Shown: positions 17,786 to 28,099, numbered from the stretch's first letter. The stretch: DNA of 64,000 nt from Acinetobacter sedimenti (GCF_022601685.1 NZ_JAKUML010000002.1:1-64000); one strand, 5' to 3'. Numbers and translations are program-made. The notes: generated by a model from the letters alone, not told the origin.

Positions 17786-18712
17786 TTATTTTACATAAGT
17801 CAACCAATGCGCATACTTTTCACTGCGACCTTGTACCGCATCGAAGAAAGTCTTTTGGATTTCCGTGGTGATTGGACCACGTACGCCTGCACCGATTTGA
17901 CGATCATCATATTCACGGATCGGCGTCACTTCTGCTGCAGTACCAGTGAAGAATGCCTCATCCGCAATGTAGAACTCATCACGTGTAATACGACGCTCAA
18001 CCACTTCATAACCCAAATCTTTGGCAATGGTAATCACTGTTTGACGAGTAATCCCATCAAGCGCACCACCTGCAATATCGGGCGTATGCAATACACCATC
18101 TTGGATTAAGAAGACATTTTCACCAGCGCCTTGACAGACGTAGCCTTGCGGATCAAGTAACATCGCTTCGTCATAACCTGAATGCACGACTTCTTGATGC
18201 GCAAGAATCGACAAGGTGTAGTTGCCCGATGCTTTGGCTTTACACATCGTTGCATTTGGATGGTGATGGGTAAATGATGACGTTTTGACACGGATACCTT
18301 TTGCCATCGCCTCTTCACCGAGATACGCTCCCCAACTCCATGCTGCTACGACTGCATGAATGGTGTTATCAGTTGCTGCGATACCTAAACGCTCTGAACC
18401 AATAAAAATAATTGGACGCAAGTACGCTGAAACCAATTTATTCTCACGCATTACATCAATCTGCGCTTGCTCTAAAGTCGCTTGATCATAAGGGACTTTC
18501 ATTTGATAAATTTTTGCAGAATTGAGCAAACGCTTGGTGTGTTCTTGTAAACGGAATATCGCTGTGCCATTTGGCGTTTCATAAGCACGGACACCTTCAA
18601 ACACACCCATACTGTAATGCAAGGTATGGGTTAAGACGTGGGTTTTTGCCTCACGCCAGTCGATAAGTTTGCCGTCTTGCCAAATAAAACCATCACGATC
18701 AGCCAAATTCAT
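17786..18712 (-). CDS. ilvE: branched-chain amino acid aminotransferase
   Basis: IlvE performs the last step of valine, leucine and isoleucine synthesis, transferring an amino group from glutamate to the 2-oxo acids. It is a PLP enzyme of fold type IV. The 308-residue product shows MGVFEGVRAYET near the N-terminus, the PLP lysine in CKAKASGNYTLS, then GAGENVFLI and FFTGTAAEVTPIREYD. The start is set at the ATG at 18712, where GGAG lies eight bases upstream; a longer frame reaches 18733. It follows glnE by about 75 bases. In Acinetobacter, ilvE borders the LOS outer-core locus, which matches what lies beyond it here. Confidence 0.96.
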   Translation of the reverse strand: MNLADRDGFIWQDGKLIDWREAKTHVLTHTLHYSMGVFEGVRAYETPNGTAIFRLQEHTKRLLNSAKIYQMKVPYDQATLEQAQIDVMRENKLVSAYLRPIIFIGSERLGIAATDNTIHAVVAAWSWGAYLGEEAMAKGIRVKTSSFTHHHPNATMCKAKASGNYTLSILAHQEVVHSGYDEAMLLDPQGYVCQGAGENVFLIQDGVLHTPDIAGGALDGITRQTVITIAKDLGYEVVERRITRDEFYIADEAFFTGTAAEVTPIREYDDRQIGAGVRGPITTEIQKTFFDAVQGRSEKYAHWLTYVK

Positions 18713-18787
18713 GGCGCACACTCCAAATATCATTCATCTTTACAACGTCAATTTTCATTTTTATGCGCTTAAAAATTTGACGTCAAA

Positions 18788-21541
18788 TTACATACCTTCC
18801 AAATCCTGTGTTGAACTTGGATCAATTAATCTTTGCCATAACTTGCAAACGCCGAATCGGATATCACGCCACGCTGTTGCATCGACTTGCAAAGATTGGT
18901 TTGCAAGCGCAAGACGGTGGCTCATCATTCGTTCACTGAGATAGGCTTGTGTCAATGTTTCGGCATCGACACTGGAAATACACCCTGTTTTGGCGGCATC
19001 TTGTAGAATGCGCACATTATCTGAGTAGTGGGCGAGATCTGGATTCGACCCACTCCACGCGAGCACTGCATACTGTGCCATAAATTCAATGTCAACGATA
19101 CCACCTGCATCCTGTTTTAAGTGAAAAATGCCATCTTTTTGCTGATCTTTACTTGAGCCGAGATGGTCTTTCATCTTTTGGCGCATTTTGATCACTTCTT
19201 CACGGACATGCGACTCTTCACGTGGTGTGGTCAGCACTTCAAGGCGGATTGCTTCGATGCGTTGATTTAAATCACCATCGCCTGCAATGGTTCGAGCACG
19301 GACTAGGGCTTGATGTTCCCACAGCCAGGCACTGTGTTTTTGATAATGTTCAAAGGCTTTTAGACTGCTCACTAATAGTCCTGCATCACCATTTGGACGT
19401 AAGCGACTATCGACTTCATACACTCGACCATCTAAGGTTTGTGTGGTCATTAAAGACAGGAATTTCTGCGCCACTCGCATGGCGAACTCAAGCCCTGAAA
19501 TTGGTTTTGTACCGTCAGTTTCAGCTTGTTCTTGATAATGGTGTACAAAAACTAAATCCAAATCCGAGCCATAGCCGAGTTCAATACCGCCGAGCTTGCC
19601 GTAGCCAATCACTGAAAAGCCGAGATGATCTAAACCACAACGCTGATCATTGACATCCAGTGGATAACCATGACGCTTCGCCACCATTTGATAAGCGAGT
19701 TGCAATGCGGAATGCACAGTGATTTCCGCAATATCAGTGAGCACATCAGAGACTCGCATTAACGGACTTTCTGCCAGCACATCGCTGGCTGCCACTGAAA
19801 GCACATTGGATTTTTTAAAGAGGCGAAGCACCCGCATCAAGTCTTCCACTTGATCAAGCTCAATGCGCAGTAGCTGTTGACGTAAGGCATTTTCCAAATC
19901 TTGACGCTGTGGCAACTCAAAGTCCATCGACAGAAATTCATCAAGCAATACAGGGTAACGACTCAGTTCTTCACAGATCCACGGACTGACACTTGCCATT
20001 TTTACTAGACGTTGTAATGCACCACGATTTTCCATCAGCATCACAATGTAGACGCTACGCCGTAGAATCGATTCAATCAGCGGTAATAGACGCATCAAAG
20101 CAGTTTGTGTCTGCTCCACATCTATCACCGCTTGCACCAGATAAGGCCAAAAATCCTTTAAGCGTTTGAGTGCTGTACTTGGTAGACGTTGCACGGCATT
20201 ACTTTGCCAGAATGCTTCGATACGTTGATACGAGCTTTCATCGAGATAAGGTTGTAATTCTTGCAATTCCCCTGAAACGGTTGGCTCATCTCCTGCGTTG
20301 ATACGCTCTTGAATCAGTGCATCAAAATAGTAGCTGACTCGACTGCGCTTTTGTTTCAGTTCGGTTTGGAAACTATCCCAGTCTGCAAAATTTAACGCAA
20401 AGATTAAGCGTGTTCGAAGCTGTTCATCTTGTGGTAGGCTTTGCGTTTGTTTATCTTCGAGGGCTTGAATACCATGTTCAACACGACGTAGAAACAAATA
20501 AGCATGTTTGAGCTCATCAAACGCCTGCTGATCTATAAAATTATCATCCATTAAGTGTTTCAGTGCCACCAAACACTGTCGATCTTGTAGCTCAAAACGT
20601 GAACCGCCATAGATCAACTGAAACACTTGCACGATAAACTCGATCTCTCGAATCCCGCCTGCACCGAGTTTGACATCTTCTTCGATATTGCGTCGCATGA
20701 CCTCTTTTTCGATCATGGCTTTCATTTCACGCAAGGCAGCAAAAGCACTGTAATCGACATAACGCCGAAACACGAAAGGTCGAGCCATTTGCATTAAGCT
20801 TTCCGCTTTTTTACCGCCTGTAATGGCACGTGCCTTGATCCATGCATATCGCTCCCATTCTCGCCCATGTTGAATGAGGTATTTCTCCAGTGCAGCATGG
20901 CTGAGTGCCAGCGCACTACCATCACCCCACGGACGTAGACGCATATCCACTCGAAACACAAATCCATCAGCCGTGACTTGTTCGAGCAATTGAATAATCT
21001 TCTGCCCCCAAGCAATACAAAATTGCTGTACATCTACACATTTTCGCCCATTGGTTTCACCATTTTCATCAAAGGCAAAAATCAGGTCGATATCGCTGGA
21101 GAGATTCAACTCTTGCGCGCCATGCTTGCCCATGGCGATCACGATTAAATCTTGGACTGTGCCATCATCTTCACCGATCGGTTCACCATACTTGGCGATT
21201 AATGCAGGACGTGCAAAATCCTTTGCGACAATCACCGCAAGATCAGCAAAATCAGAAAGCTCACGCGTTAATGTGCGCACATCTGTCAAATTATTACAAT
21301 CTTGCCAAATCCAGCGCAACATCAGCCGTGCACGAATTTGACGGATTTGACGCATCCATGTCGCTTCATCACTATTCGCATCCAAATTATCTTTAAGAAA
21401 TGTGGCAATTTGCTGTCGGGTTAGCGGCTGTGAAAATTGGTCAATTTCATAATCTGATTGCCAAATGCCATCTAAGTTTTGCATCACTTGCGTGGCGTAT
21501 AGGCTACTGAATTGTGTTCTTTCTAGTTGTTGTTGATCCAT
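18788..21541 (-). CDS. glnE: bifunctional glutamine synthetase adenylyltransferase/deadenylylase
   Basis: GlnE adds and removes AMP on glutamine synthetase, tuning nitrogen assimilation in response to PII and glutamine. The 917-residue protein has both nucleotidyltransferase halves. The N-terminal deadenylylase has NLSSDIDLIFAFDENG, and the C-terminal adenylyltransferase has GIELGYGSDLDLVFVHHY, each with the paired acidic residues of the active site. A helical linker joins them, and AGGIVDIEFMAQYAVL is the family's C-terminal block. It probably starts a glnE-ilvE transcript. Confidence 0.97.
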   Translation of the reverse strand: MDQQQLERTQFSSLYATQVMQNLDGIWQSDYEIDQFSQPLTRQQIATFLKDNLDANSDEATWMRQIRQIRARLMLRWIWQDCNNLTDVRTLTRELSDFADLAVIVAKDFARPALIAKYGEPIGEDDGTVQDLIVIAMGKHGAQELNLSSDIDLIFAFDENGETNGRKCVDVQQFCIAWGQKIIQLLEQVTADGFVFRVDMRLRPWGDGSALALSHAALEKYLIQHGREWERYAWIKARAITGGKKAESLMQMARPFVFRRYVDYSAFAALREMKAMIEKEVMRRNIEEDVKLGAGGIREIEFIVQVFQLIYGGSRFELQDRQCLVALKHLMDDNFIDQQAFDELKHAYLFLRRVEHGIQALEDKQTQSLPQDEQLRTRLIFALNFADWDSFQTELKQKRSRVSYYFDALIQERINAGDEPTVSGELQELQPYLDESSYQRIEAFWQSNAVQRLPSTALKRLKDFWPYLVQAVIDVEQTQTALMRLLPLIESILRRSVYIVMLMENRGALQRLVKMASVSPWICEELSRYPVLLDEFLSMDFELPQRQDLENALRQQLLRIELDQVEDLMRVLRLFKKSNVLSVAASDVLAESPLMRVSDVLTDIAEITVHSALQLAYQMVAKRHGYPLDVNDQRCGLDHLGFSVIGYGKLGGIELGYGSDLDLVFVHHYQEQAETDGTKPISGLEFAMRVAQKFLSLMTTQTLDGRVYEVDSRLRPNGDAGLLVSSLKAFEHYQKHSAWLWEHQALVRARTIAGDGDLNQRIEAIRLEVLTTPREESHVREEVIKMRQKMKDHLGSSKDQQKDGIFHLKQDAGGIVDIEFMAQYAVLAWSGSNPDLAHYSDNVRILQDAAKTGCISSVDAETLTQAYLSERMMSHRLALANQSLQVDATAWRDIRFGVCKLWQRLIDPSSTQDLEGM

Positions 21542-21682
21542 TGCGAAACCGACCTGTCCTACGAATATTTAAAATAATACGAAAAAAGTTTATATCCGCA
21601 TAATTACGTAGATTTGATAAGCTTGCAATGCTTTCTTTAATGGTCAAATTTAAAAAAGTGAAATACTCAATGCGCAATAAAA

Positions 21683-21713
21683 AAGCTTGATGTCCAATAC
21701 ACGTCAAGCTTTC
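21683..21713 (-). terminator. intrinsic terminator after the histidine kinase gene
   Basis: AAAGCTTGA and TCAAGCTTT pair around a 13-base loop. On the minus strand the hairpin is followed by TTTATT. It lies about 30 bases past the kinase stop codon. Confidence 0.75.
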
Positions 21714-21741
21714 AATTTTAAATCTTCAAGGTAAAAAATAT

Positions 21742-22974
21742 TTAGACTAAATCAATACTTCCCACTGGGATACGCACAATAAATAGTGTGCCTTGATTTT
21801 CAATGGATTCTACAGCGATCGTCCCGCCATTATTTTCGACAAATCGCTTACACAGCACCAAGCCTAGCCCTGTACCTTTTTCGCCTGAAGTGCCTTGTGT
21901 ACTTGGAATAGTGTCTTGTTGAAACAACTTTTCACATTGCACTTCCGTCATACCTACGCCCTGATCCTGAATACGAATCTCGACCCAATTTTGATCTTGA
22001 TGTGCGCAGATTAAAATCTCTTTATCTGCATTAGCATTGGTAAACTTGAGTGCATTCGAGGTCAGATTCTGAATCACAGAAGTCATCATCCGCACATCAC
22101 CAAAAGCATAGAGCTGACCTGCAACATCACATTTTAGCTTAATCTTTTTCTTAAAGGCAGATGAGTTGAGTAGATCGAATACCGATTGCACCACATCATT
22201 GACATTGAAATGCACAGGCTTAAAGTGAAAACGACCACCTTCAGCCATTGCCCAATTCAACAAGCTTTCTAACAAACTATAAGTGGACTGCGCAGTATCA
22301 TTAATATACTCGACCAACCGCAGTGAGGCCTCATCGTCTAGCGTGGCACGCTCATGCACCAAGATATCCGCACAGCTTAAAATGCCGTGAAATGGCGCAC
22401 GAAGATCATGTGCAATAATCGAAAAATACTTGCTACGACTAGCATTGATTTCTTCTAAGTCAGCCAACTGACGATACGCTGTCTTACTATCTATGATCAT
22501 TTGCAGTGATGAATCGCGCTGTAGAATGTATTCATTTAGACAGTTTTGCATTTGAACTGATATGAGCTGTGTTTTATCCGCACAAAGAATAATGGTTAGC
22601 TTAGACTCGGTCGATATAGTTGCATTACCCACCACATAAATCGACTCTGGCGTAAAATCATGTGAATCCTCAAAAACACCCTGTATCGTTTCAAAAATTG
22701 CGCTTTCGCTATCGAGTTGTTCACCTTTGCCAAAATGGGCAACTTGCTGACAGATATCTTGAACAATCTCTTGAGCAATGTTTTCTACGGTGCAGTTCGC
22801 CACGACCATGTCTTTGTATTGATAATAATAAATGGCGTGACTATAGCGACTCAGTTTACACAATAGGTCAACCGTTGCACCGACATGCTCAGACACAATT
22901 TCAGACAACTCCGCCTGCAAACTTGCAGGGGCGGGTGTCGCTGTGTAACTTGAGATCGGCGCTCTAACCGGCAT
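21742..22974 (-). CDS. soluble sensor histidine kinase
   Basis: A 410-residue histidine kinase without a membrane helix. Residues about 1-170 form an unassigned sensory region, followed by a short coiled segment (about 168-185). Next comes the HisKA dimerisation domain with phospho-acceptor H in YFSIIAHDLRAPFHGIL (about 190). The HATPase_c domain has the N-box NLTSNALKFTN, G1 DQGVGMT and G2 GTGLGLVLCKRFVENNGG. No receiver domain or response regulator gene is adjacent, so the partner is unknown. It is divergent from a diguanylate cyclase gene with about 170 bases between, so a shared control region or shared pathway is possible but unproven. Confidence 0.88.
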   Translation of the reverse strand: MPVRAPISSYTATPAPASLQAELSEIVSEHVGATVDLLCKLSRYSHAIYYYQYKDMVVANCTVENIAQEIVQDICQQVAHFGKGEQLDSESAIFETIQGVFEDSHDFTPESIYVVGNATISTESKLTIILCADKTQLISVQMQNCLNEYILQRDSSLQMIIDSKTAYRQLADLEEINASRSKYFSIIAHDLRAPFHGILSCADILVHERATLDDEASLRLVEYINDTAQSTYSLLESLLNWAMAEGGRFHFKPVHFNVNDVVQSVFDLLNSSAFKKKIKLKCDVAGQLYAFGDVRMMTSVIQNLTSNALKFTNANADKEILICAHQDQNWVEIRIQDQGVGMTEVQCEKLFQQDTIPSTQGTSGEKGTGLGLVLCKRFVENNGGTIAVESIENQGTLFIVRIPVGSIDLV

Positions 22975-23154
22975 AAGACCTTACCTAATAAAAATAGAAT
23001 TTAATTTGATAAAATGGTACTGGTTACGTATTTTAACAATTTAACATCAAATTGAAAAGATACCAACCAAAATTGACAGAAGCTGGCAGATTTTTGTCAC
23101 TTTTAGACGAATGACATTAAGTATTCTCATTGCGCAGGCTTTAAATGAAATTGA

Positions 23155-24786
23155 TTGAAAATTGTAGATTTTTTCTGCGCTTTTTTTCATAAATTGAATA
23201 GTTTTTTCATATCAATAAGGACATTAAAGCCTTTACATCGCTTAACTCGACTCAACCTAAAGAAACTCATTATATCTTTGGTGCTATTTAGTATTGCGAC
23301 TTTGTTTGTGATTTCTTTGGTCGTGAGTTATATCATTCAGCGCAATCAGTTGTTAAATAGTGCGCTTGCCGTGCATGAAGAATATGCCCATAAAATTGCC
23401 AGTAGTACCGACTTGCATTTTCACGGTATTCAACTTGAGCTTAAATACAGCGCATCAGTGCTGGCAACTTCACCAAATAATGATCAAATCATCGACCAAG
23501 AACTCACACGGATTCTTAAACAATCTCAATACTTTAATAGTGTTAGCTTTGTTAAAGCAGATGGTCACTTGGCAGGCTTTGCCCCGCTTACACTCCCTTT
23601 CAAAAAGGGACAAGTTATGAACACCACCGCCACACGCTTATCTTTAAAATATAAAGAATCGCTGATCACACCACCTTATAACTCTGCTTTAAAGAATTTT
23701 TTGATTTATATTTCTGAACCTGTTGTCGATGCATCTGGACAATATCTTGGCTACGTCGGCGGTACAATTTATCTAAAAGAACAAAACTTTATTTCCCAAC
23801 TCTTATCGAGCCAATACGGCTATCAAGACAATTATATGTATGTGCTGGATAGTCAGCAACGGATTATTTTCCACCCCGACCCAAGTCGTATTGGAGATTC
23901 TGCAGTCGGAAATACGGGTTTAAACACCTTAATGAATGAACCTTACGGCAATCTGCGTTTGGTAGATACTAAAGGCATTGATAGCCTTGCAGGTTTCTCA
24001 AAAATAAGTGCGCCAAACTGGGTCGTGGTTTCACAGCAACCCACCAAACAACTCCTCGACCAAGCATCCAATTTGCTCTACAAAGTCATCTTAGGCATGT
24101 TGTTCTTTTATGCGTTTGTGTTCTTTGTGATTTGGCGCTTTTCCTATGTGATCGCACAACCACTCTCAGACTTGGCAGACTCTGCAAGTCAACTCAATCA
24201 GCCCGATGCCGAGAAAAATATTCGTAAAATTCGTCCTTGGTATTTTGAAGTCGCACAATTCCAAAAAGCCCTACTGTTCAGCGCAGATCACTTTCAACAA
24301 ACCGTTGATGAGCTCAACACCATCGTCAAAACAGATCCGTTGACAGGGTTTTACAACCGTCGTGGTATGCAATTGTATATCGACACCTTTGAAAAGCAAC
24401 AGACTAATTTTGCCATCTTGGCAATCGATATCGACCATTTTAAAACGGTTAATGATCAATATGGGCACGCTGAGGGCGATCGCGTTTTACAACACATCGC
24501 TTGGCAAATCCAAGAACAGTGTCGAGATCAGGACATTTGCTGTCGTATTGGCGGTGAAGAATTTATTGTTTTGCTACCCAATGCATCTTACTCATTGGCT
24601 CAAAAAGTCGCATCGAGAATCCTGCAAAATCGCACACAAGATAAGATCGCAGGCATCGGTCAGGTGACAGTGTCTATCGGCATTGCGCATTGGCCGACTC
24701 ACCATCAAAACATTGATCAAACTTTGCAATTAGCGGATCAACGCCTGTATCAAGCTAAAGCGGATGGACGGAATTGTATTCGTTAA
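23155..24786 (+). CDS. membrane diguanylate cyclase (dCache sensor + GGDEF)
   Basis: The protein makes cyclic di-GMP in response to a periplasmic signal. It has a first membrane helix (about residues 38-63), a long periplasmic double-Cache-like domain (about 65-305), a second helix (about 308-328), a HAMP-like linker and a GGDEF domain. The active site is intact (RIGGEEF), and an RxxD inhibitory site (RDQD) lies five residues before it. The upstream part of the frame has no ATG; the earliest start is a TTG at 23155 without a ribosome site. An ATG at 23145 with AGG six bases upstream is in the frame before a T7 tract, so the true start may be frameshifted (see findings). Confidence 0.85.
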   Translation: MKIVDFFCAFFHKLNSFFISIRTLKPLHRLTRLNLKKLIISLVLFSIATLFVISLVVSYIIQRNQLLNSALAVHEEYAHKIASSTDLHFHGIQLELKYSASVLATSPNNDQIIDQELTRILKQSQYFNSVSFVKADGHLAGFAPLTLPFKKGQVMNTTATRLSLKYKESLITPPYNSALKNFLIYISEPVVDASGQYLGYVGGTIYLKEQNFISQLLSSQYGYQDNYMYVLDSQQRIIFHPDPSRIGDSAVGNTGLNTLMNEPYGNLRLVDTKGIDSLAGFSKISAPNWVVVSQQPTKQLLDQASNLLYKVILGMLFFYAFVFFVIWRFSYVIAQPLSDLADSASQLNQPDAEKNIRKIRPWYFEVAQFQKALLFSADHFQQTVDELNTIVKTDPLTGFYNRRGMQLYIDTFEKQQTNFAILAIDIDHFKTVNDQYGHAEGDRVLQHIAWQIQEQCRDQDICCRIGGEEFIVLLPNASYSLAQKVASRILQNRTQDKIAGIGQVTVSIGIAHWPTHHQNIDQTLQLADQRLYQAKADGRNCIR

Positions 24787-24822
24787 ATTCTGAGTTTCAA
24801 CCCAATTTTTAGCATCGAGCTT

Positions 24823-25416
24823 TTAAGCGTTGAGCTTTTTTACAATCTCAGCTAAACGCTCACCTTGTACGATCGCTAGGCGTTTTTCATCTTGAGAAAT
24901 CGCTTGATCATGTCGTGAGCCGCTAACATGGCTTACACCGTATGGCGTGCCACCTGATTTTGTATTCGACAACGCTGCTTCGCTATTTTTTAAGCCAAGC
25001 AACATCATACCGTGATGGAGAAGTGGCAGATACATACTCAACAAAGTCGATTCTTGCCCACCATGCATTGAACCAGTTGCCGTAAACACACACGCAGGCT
25101 TGTCATGCAACGCACCACTGAGCCATAGACTAGTGGTCTGATCCCAAAAATATTTCATCTGACTTGCCATATTGCCAAAGCGTGTTGGGCTACCCAATGC
25201 CAAGCCTGCACAATTTTGTAAATCATCTAAAGTGCAGTACACATCACCCTGCTCAGGAATACTACGCTCAGCTGTAGCGATCGCAGGAAATATCTCAGGA
25301 ACGGTGCGGATTTTTGCAATCAGTCCTTGATTCTCGACACCTTGTGCAATCAAGTGCGCCATTTCACGTGTGCTACCATATTTACTATAATAAAGAACTA
25401 AAACATAAGATTGCAT
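24823..25416 (-). CDS. wrbA: NAD(P)H:quinone oxidoreductase WrbA
   Basis: WrbA is a flavodoxin-like FMN enzyme that reduces quinones by two electrons, limiting radical formation. The product starts SYVLVLYYSKYGSTREMAHLIA, the FMN phosphate loop. It then has GLALGSPTRFGNMASQMKYF, FTATGSMHGGQESTLLSMYLPLLHHGMML and GGTPYGVSHVSG, all diagnostic. I use the ATG at 25416 (197 residues, matching the family); a longer frame to 25470 adds an atypical N-terminus. It converges on the diguanylate cyclase gene. Confidence 0.95.
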   Translation of the reverse strand: MQSYVLVLYYSKYGSTREMAHLIAQGVENQGLIAKIRTVPEIFPAIATAERSIPEQGDVYCTLDDLQNCAGLALGSPTRFGNMASQMKYFWDQTTSLWLSGALHDKPACVFTATGSMHGGQESTLLSMYLPLLHHGMMLLGLKNSEAALSNTKSGGTPYGVSHVSGSRHDQAISQDEKRLAIVQGERLAEIVKKLNA

Positions 25417-25616
25417 CGCAACGTGCTTCCTTGTATTGGGCATCAAATCGAGTGTAAGCATGATACGCAATTTCTCTACAGATTTGCAGAGCTGAATGTA
25501 ATACGATGTAAATATTGATGTTTTTAAATAGATTATCGTGTTTAATTAAAATATGTGATTTAAAAGACGTCATTTAAAAAATCATGATCAATATCACGCT
25601 GTGAGGACCAGACAGC

Positions 25617-26864
25617 ATGCTAGATAAACTCAAAGCTTCAGGAATACTTGAGCAAAAATGGATACAATTTATCCGTTTTGTCTTGTATCGTTTTGAAGCA
25701 GATCGTTGTCGAGAAAGTGCAGGCTCACTGACGTACACTACCCTCTTTGCCATTGTGCCAATGCTCACCGTGTTCTTAGTGATTGTGTCCTCAATTAAGG
25801 CTTTAGAGCCTGCACGACAGCAGATGCAGACATGGATTTATAGCAACTTCCTGCCAAAAACCTCTATTGCCTTTGATAAAGCCCTCAACGCCTTTACTGA
25901 AAACTCAAGCAACCTGACCATTATCGGTATTCTGTTTTTATTCTTTACTACGGTCATGATGCTTTCGAGTATCGAGCTTGCGTTTAATCGCATCTGGCGA
26001 GTGCGTCAGGCTCGTGGTGGCATTGTCGGCTTTATGCGCTATTGGACGATTATTTCTCTTGGTCCGATCATTCTAGGAACAGCATTTGTATTATCTTCAA
26101 CTGTTGCTTCGATGAACTTGCTCAGCAATACCGTTGCAGGCTATCAGTTTGATTTTGCGTATGTTTTACTTTTTATCTCGTTTGCCTTGACCTGCTTAGG
26201 TTTTAGCCTACTGTACTGGACGATCCCCAACCGTAGTGTGCCGATCAAGTCTGCTGTGATTGCAGGAATTTTTAGTGGTGTGGTGTTTGAGCTACTCAAA
26301 AATCTATTCGGCTTTATCATGAGTAACTTCACCAGTTACCAATTGGTCTATGGTGCGTTTGCAGCATTACCTATTTTCTTATTGTGGATTTATACCTCAT
26401 GGCTGGTGGTGTTACTTGGTGTACAGATTAGCTATGCCATCACGGCTTTTCATTCAGACAAGACGACTAAGCGCCATCCGATATTAATGCTTCTTGATGT
26501 CTTAGAACTTTTTCATCAAAAGCAAAAACGTGGTGGCACAGTATCCGATCGTGAAGCGATGGATATTCTTGGGCGTGGCGAGATTGGGAAATGGCCATAT
26601 TTCATTGAATTACTTGAAAAGCAAAATCTCATCACACGCACAGATAGCAATGAATTTGTACTGATTCGCAATCTTGAACAAGTCGATCTTTGGCAATTTG
26701 TGAAAAATCTACCATATGCACTACCACATCGCAGTGAGCTGAATGACAGCACCCCAAATGATCATGTAATGCAAGTCGTCGGTTCAACTTTGGCAGAATC
26801 TGATGCGTACCTCGCACAGAAATTAGCGATTCCTTTAGCGACTATTTTTGATCAAAAAATCTAG
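25617..26864 (+). CDS. YihY/BrkB-family inner-membrane protein
   Basis: A 415-residue protein of the YihY (UPF0761) family. The N-terminus has the family pattern ESAGSLTYTTLFAIVPMLTVFLVI, followed by six predicted membrane helices up to about residue 265. After this comes a soluble C-terminal domain of some 140 residues that looks like a winged-helix unit (about 285-350, with AMDILGRGEIGKWPYFIELLEKQNLI). The family was once annotated as ribonuclease BN, an assignment later corrected; the function remains unclear. It begins about 200 bases from the divergent wrbA. Confidence 0.88.
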   Translation: MLDKLKASGILEQKWIQFIRFVLYRFEADRCRESAGSLTYTTLFAIVPMLTVFLVIVSSIKALEPARQQMQTWIYSNFLPKTSIAFDKALNAFTENSSNLTIIGILFLFFTTVMMLSSIELAFNRIWRVRQARGGIVGFMRYWTIISLGPIILGTAFVLSSTVASMNLLSNTVAGYQFDFAYVLLFISFALTCLGFSLLYWTIPNRSVPIKSAVIAGIFSGVVFELLKNLFGFIMSNFTSYQLVYGAFAALPIFLLWIYTSWLVVLLGVQISYAITAFHSDKTTKRHPILMLLDVLELFHQKQKRGGTVSDREAMDILGRGEIGKWPYFIELLEKQNLITRTDSNEFVLIRNLEQVDLWQFVKNLPYALPHRSELNDSTPNDHVMQVVGSTLAESDAYLAQKLAIPLATIFDQKI

Positions 26865-26951
26865 GATTCATACAATTTAGAAAAACCATCTTGGCGTCAA
26901 CGATTATTAATTACTTAGATTAGATGATGCCATTTTTATAAAGAGAACTTG

Positions 26952-27347
26952 ATGCTGAAAGCTATAAACCTTAAATTGATCCTAAGTATTGTCAGTCCGA
27001 TGTTACTTTTAGCATCAATCTATACTGTGACGAAAATAGTTCCTGATCGCCAAATTTTATGGGGATTTATTTCACTTAAAATCTTGTGCTACTTCTTGAT
27101 TTTTATTGCTTATATTTTGTTTAACAGATTGATCATCGAAAAAGATCAGATAAAACCGTCAATTATCTATACTTTGAAATTTTCAGGCGCAGTTTTCGGA
27201 TGTACGACAATCTATCTTCTGTTCAAACACTTTATCCATCAAAGTGACTTACAACATTCTTTCATTAAGCAAATTGTAGATTTTCTCTACATTCCTATTT
27301 TAGTAATGATTATCGTGTTCTTTAGCTCTCGTCTTAATAAAAACTAA
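26952..27347 (+). CDS. small membrane protein of unknown function
   Basis: I do not recognise this 131-residue protein. It has four hydrophobic helices (about residues 6-25, 30-52, 68-90 and 105-125) with short polar links and ends in RLNKN. The ATG at 26952 is chosen because AAGAGAA lies just upstream; a TTG one codon earlier is the alternative. It follows the YihY gene by about 85 bases on the same strand, and no function follows from position. Confidence 0.6.
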   Translation: MLKAINLKLILSIVSPMLLLASIYTVTKIVPDRQILWGFISLKILCYFLIFIAYILFNRLIIEKDQIKPSIIYTLKFSGAVFGCTTIYLLFKHFIHQSDLQHSFIKQIVDFLYIPILVMIIVFFSSRLNKN

Positions 27348-27391
27348 CTGGCTTGAACAACTCATAAATACTATGACGATAAAGCTTTCAA

Positions 27392-28024
27392 TTATCGACA
27401 AAACGTCGTCCACTGATGCACATCACCATAATTCAACGTCATCTCAAGCTGATCTTTGACATATAACGCACCAACGCCTGCTGGTGTCCCTGTCATGATC
27501 ACATCACCAACTTCTAAGCGAAATACTTGGTTAATATCGACCAGTAAAGTCGCAATATCAAAAATCATATCTTGCGTATTGCCCTGCTGTTTCACCACGC
27601 CATTTTGCGCAAAGCGAAATGTCAAATGATCTAAATCAATCACAGGATCATAATCCACCCACTCTGCAAGTACGCATGAACCGTCAAATGCTTTGGCACG
27701 TTCCCACGGTTGACCTTTATTTTTCAATGTATTTTGTACATCACGCAAGGTCAAATCCAAGCCCAAAGTCACCGCACCGATCGCCGATAAAGCTTCATCT
27801 TTATCTGTTACCTGTGACAGTGGTTTAGCGATCTGCAAACATAGCTCACATTCAAAATGACATTCACCCAGATCGGTATTCCACACAATACCATCTTGCA
27901 AAGTACGCAGACTACTTGGTGGCTTGAGGAACAGTACAGGGCTATCAGGCACAGCATTACCGAGCTCTTTGGCGTGATCGGCATAGTTGCGACCGACACA
28001 GATAATTTTTGAAGGGCTTTGCAT
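27392..28024 (-). CDS. fumarylacetoacetate hydrolase (FAH) family protein
   Basis: A 210-residue FAH-fold enzyme of the short YcgM/FAHD1 type, which act on acylpyruvates or decarboxylate oxaloacetate using a divalent metal. It opens KIICVGRNYADHAKELGNAVPDSPVLFLKPPSSL. The metal ligands lie in CHFECELCLQI (the ExE pair) and the downstream GLDLTLRDVQN. The C-terminal VGDVIMTGTPAGVGAL is the family signature. The exact substrate is not determinable. It is probably in one transcript with the downstream neighbour on the other side only if read-through occurs; the gap to the YcxB-like gene is about 75 bases. Confidence 0.9.
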   Translation of the reverse strand: MQSPSKIICVGRNYADHAKELGNAVPDSPVLFLKPPSSLRTLQDGIVWNTDLGECHFECELCLQIAKPLSQVTDKDEALSAIGAVTLGLDLTLRDVQNTLKNKGQPWERAKAFDGSCVLAEWVDYDPVIDLDHLTFRFAQNGVVKQQGNTQDMIFDIATLLVDINQVFRLEVGDVIMTGTPAGVGALYVKDQLEMTLNYGDVHQWTTFCR

Positions 28025-28099
28025 GATGTGTCCTTAGGCTAAAGATTTTTAATAGAAGCGCTTTAAACTTGAAAAGCCGTGAATTTGAAAACTGACGAA

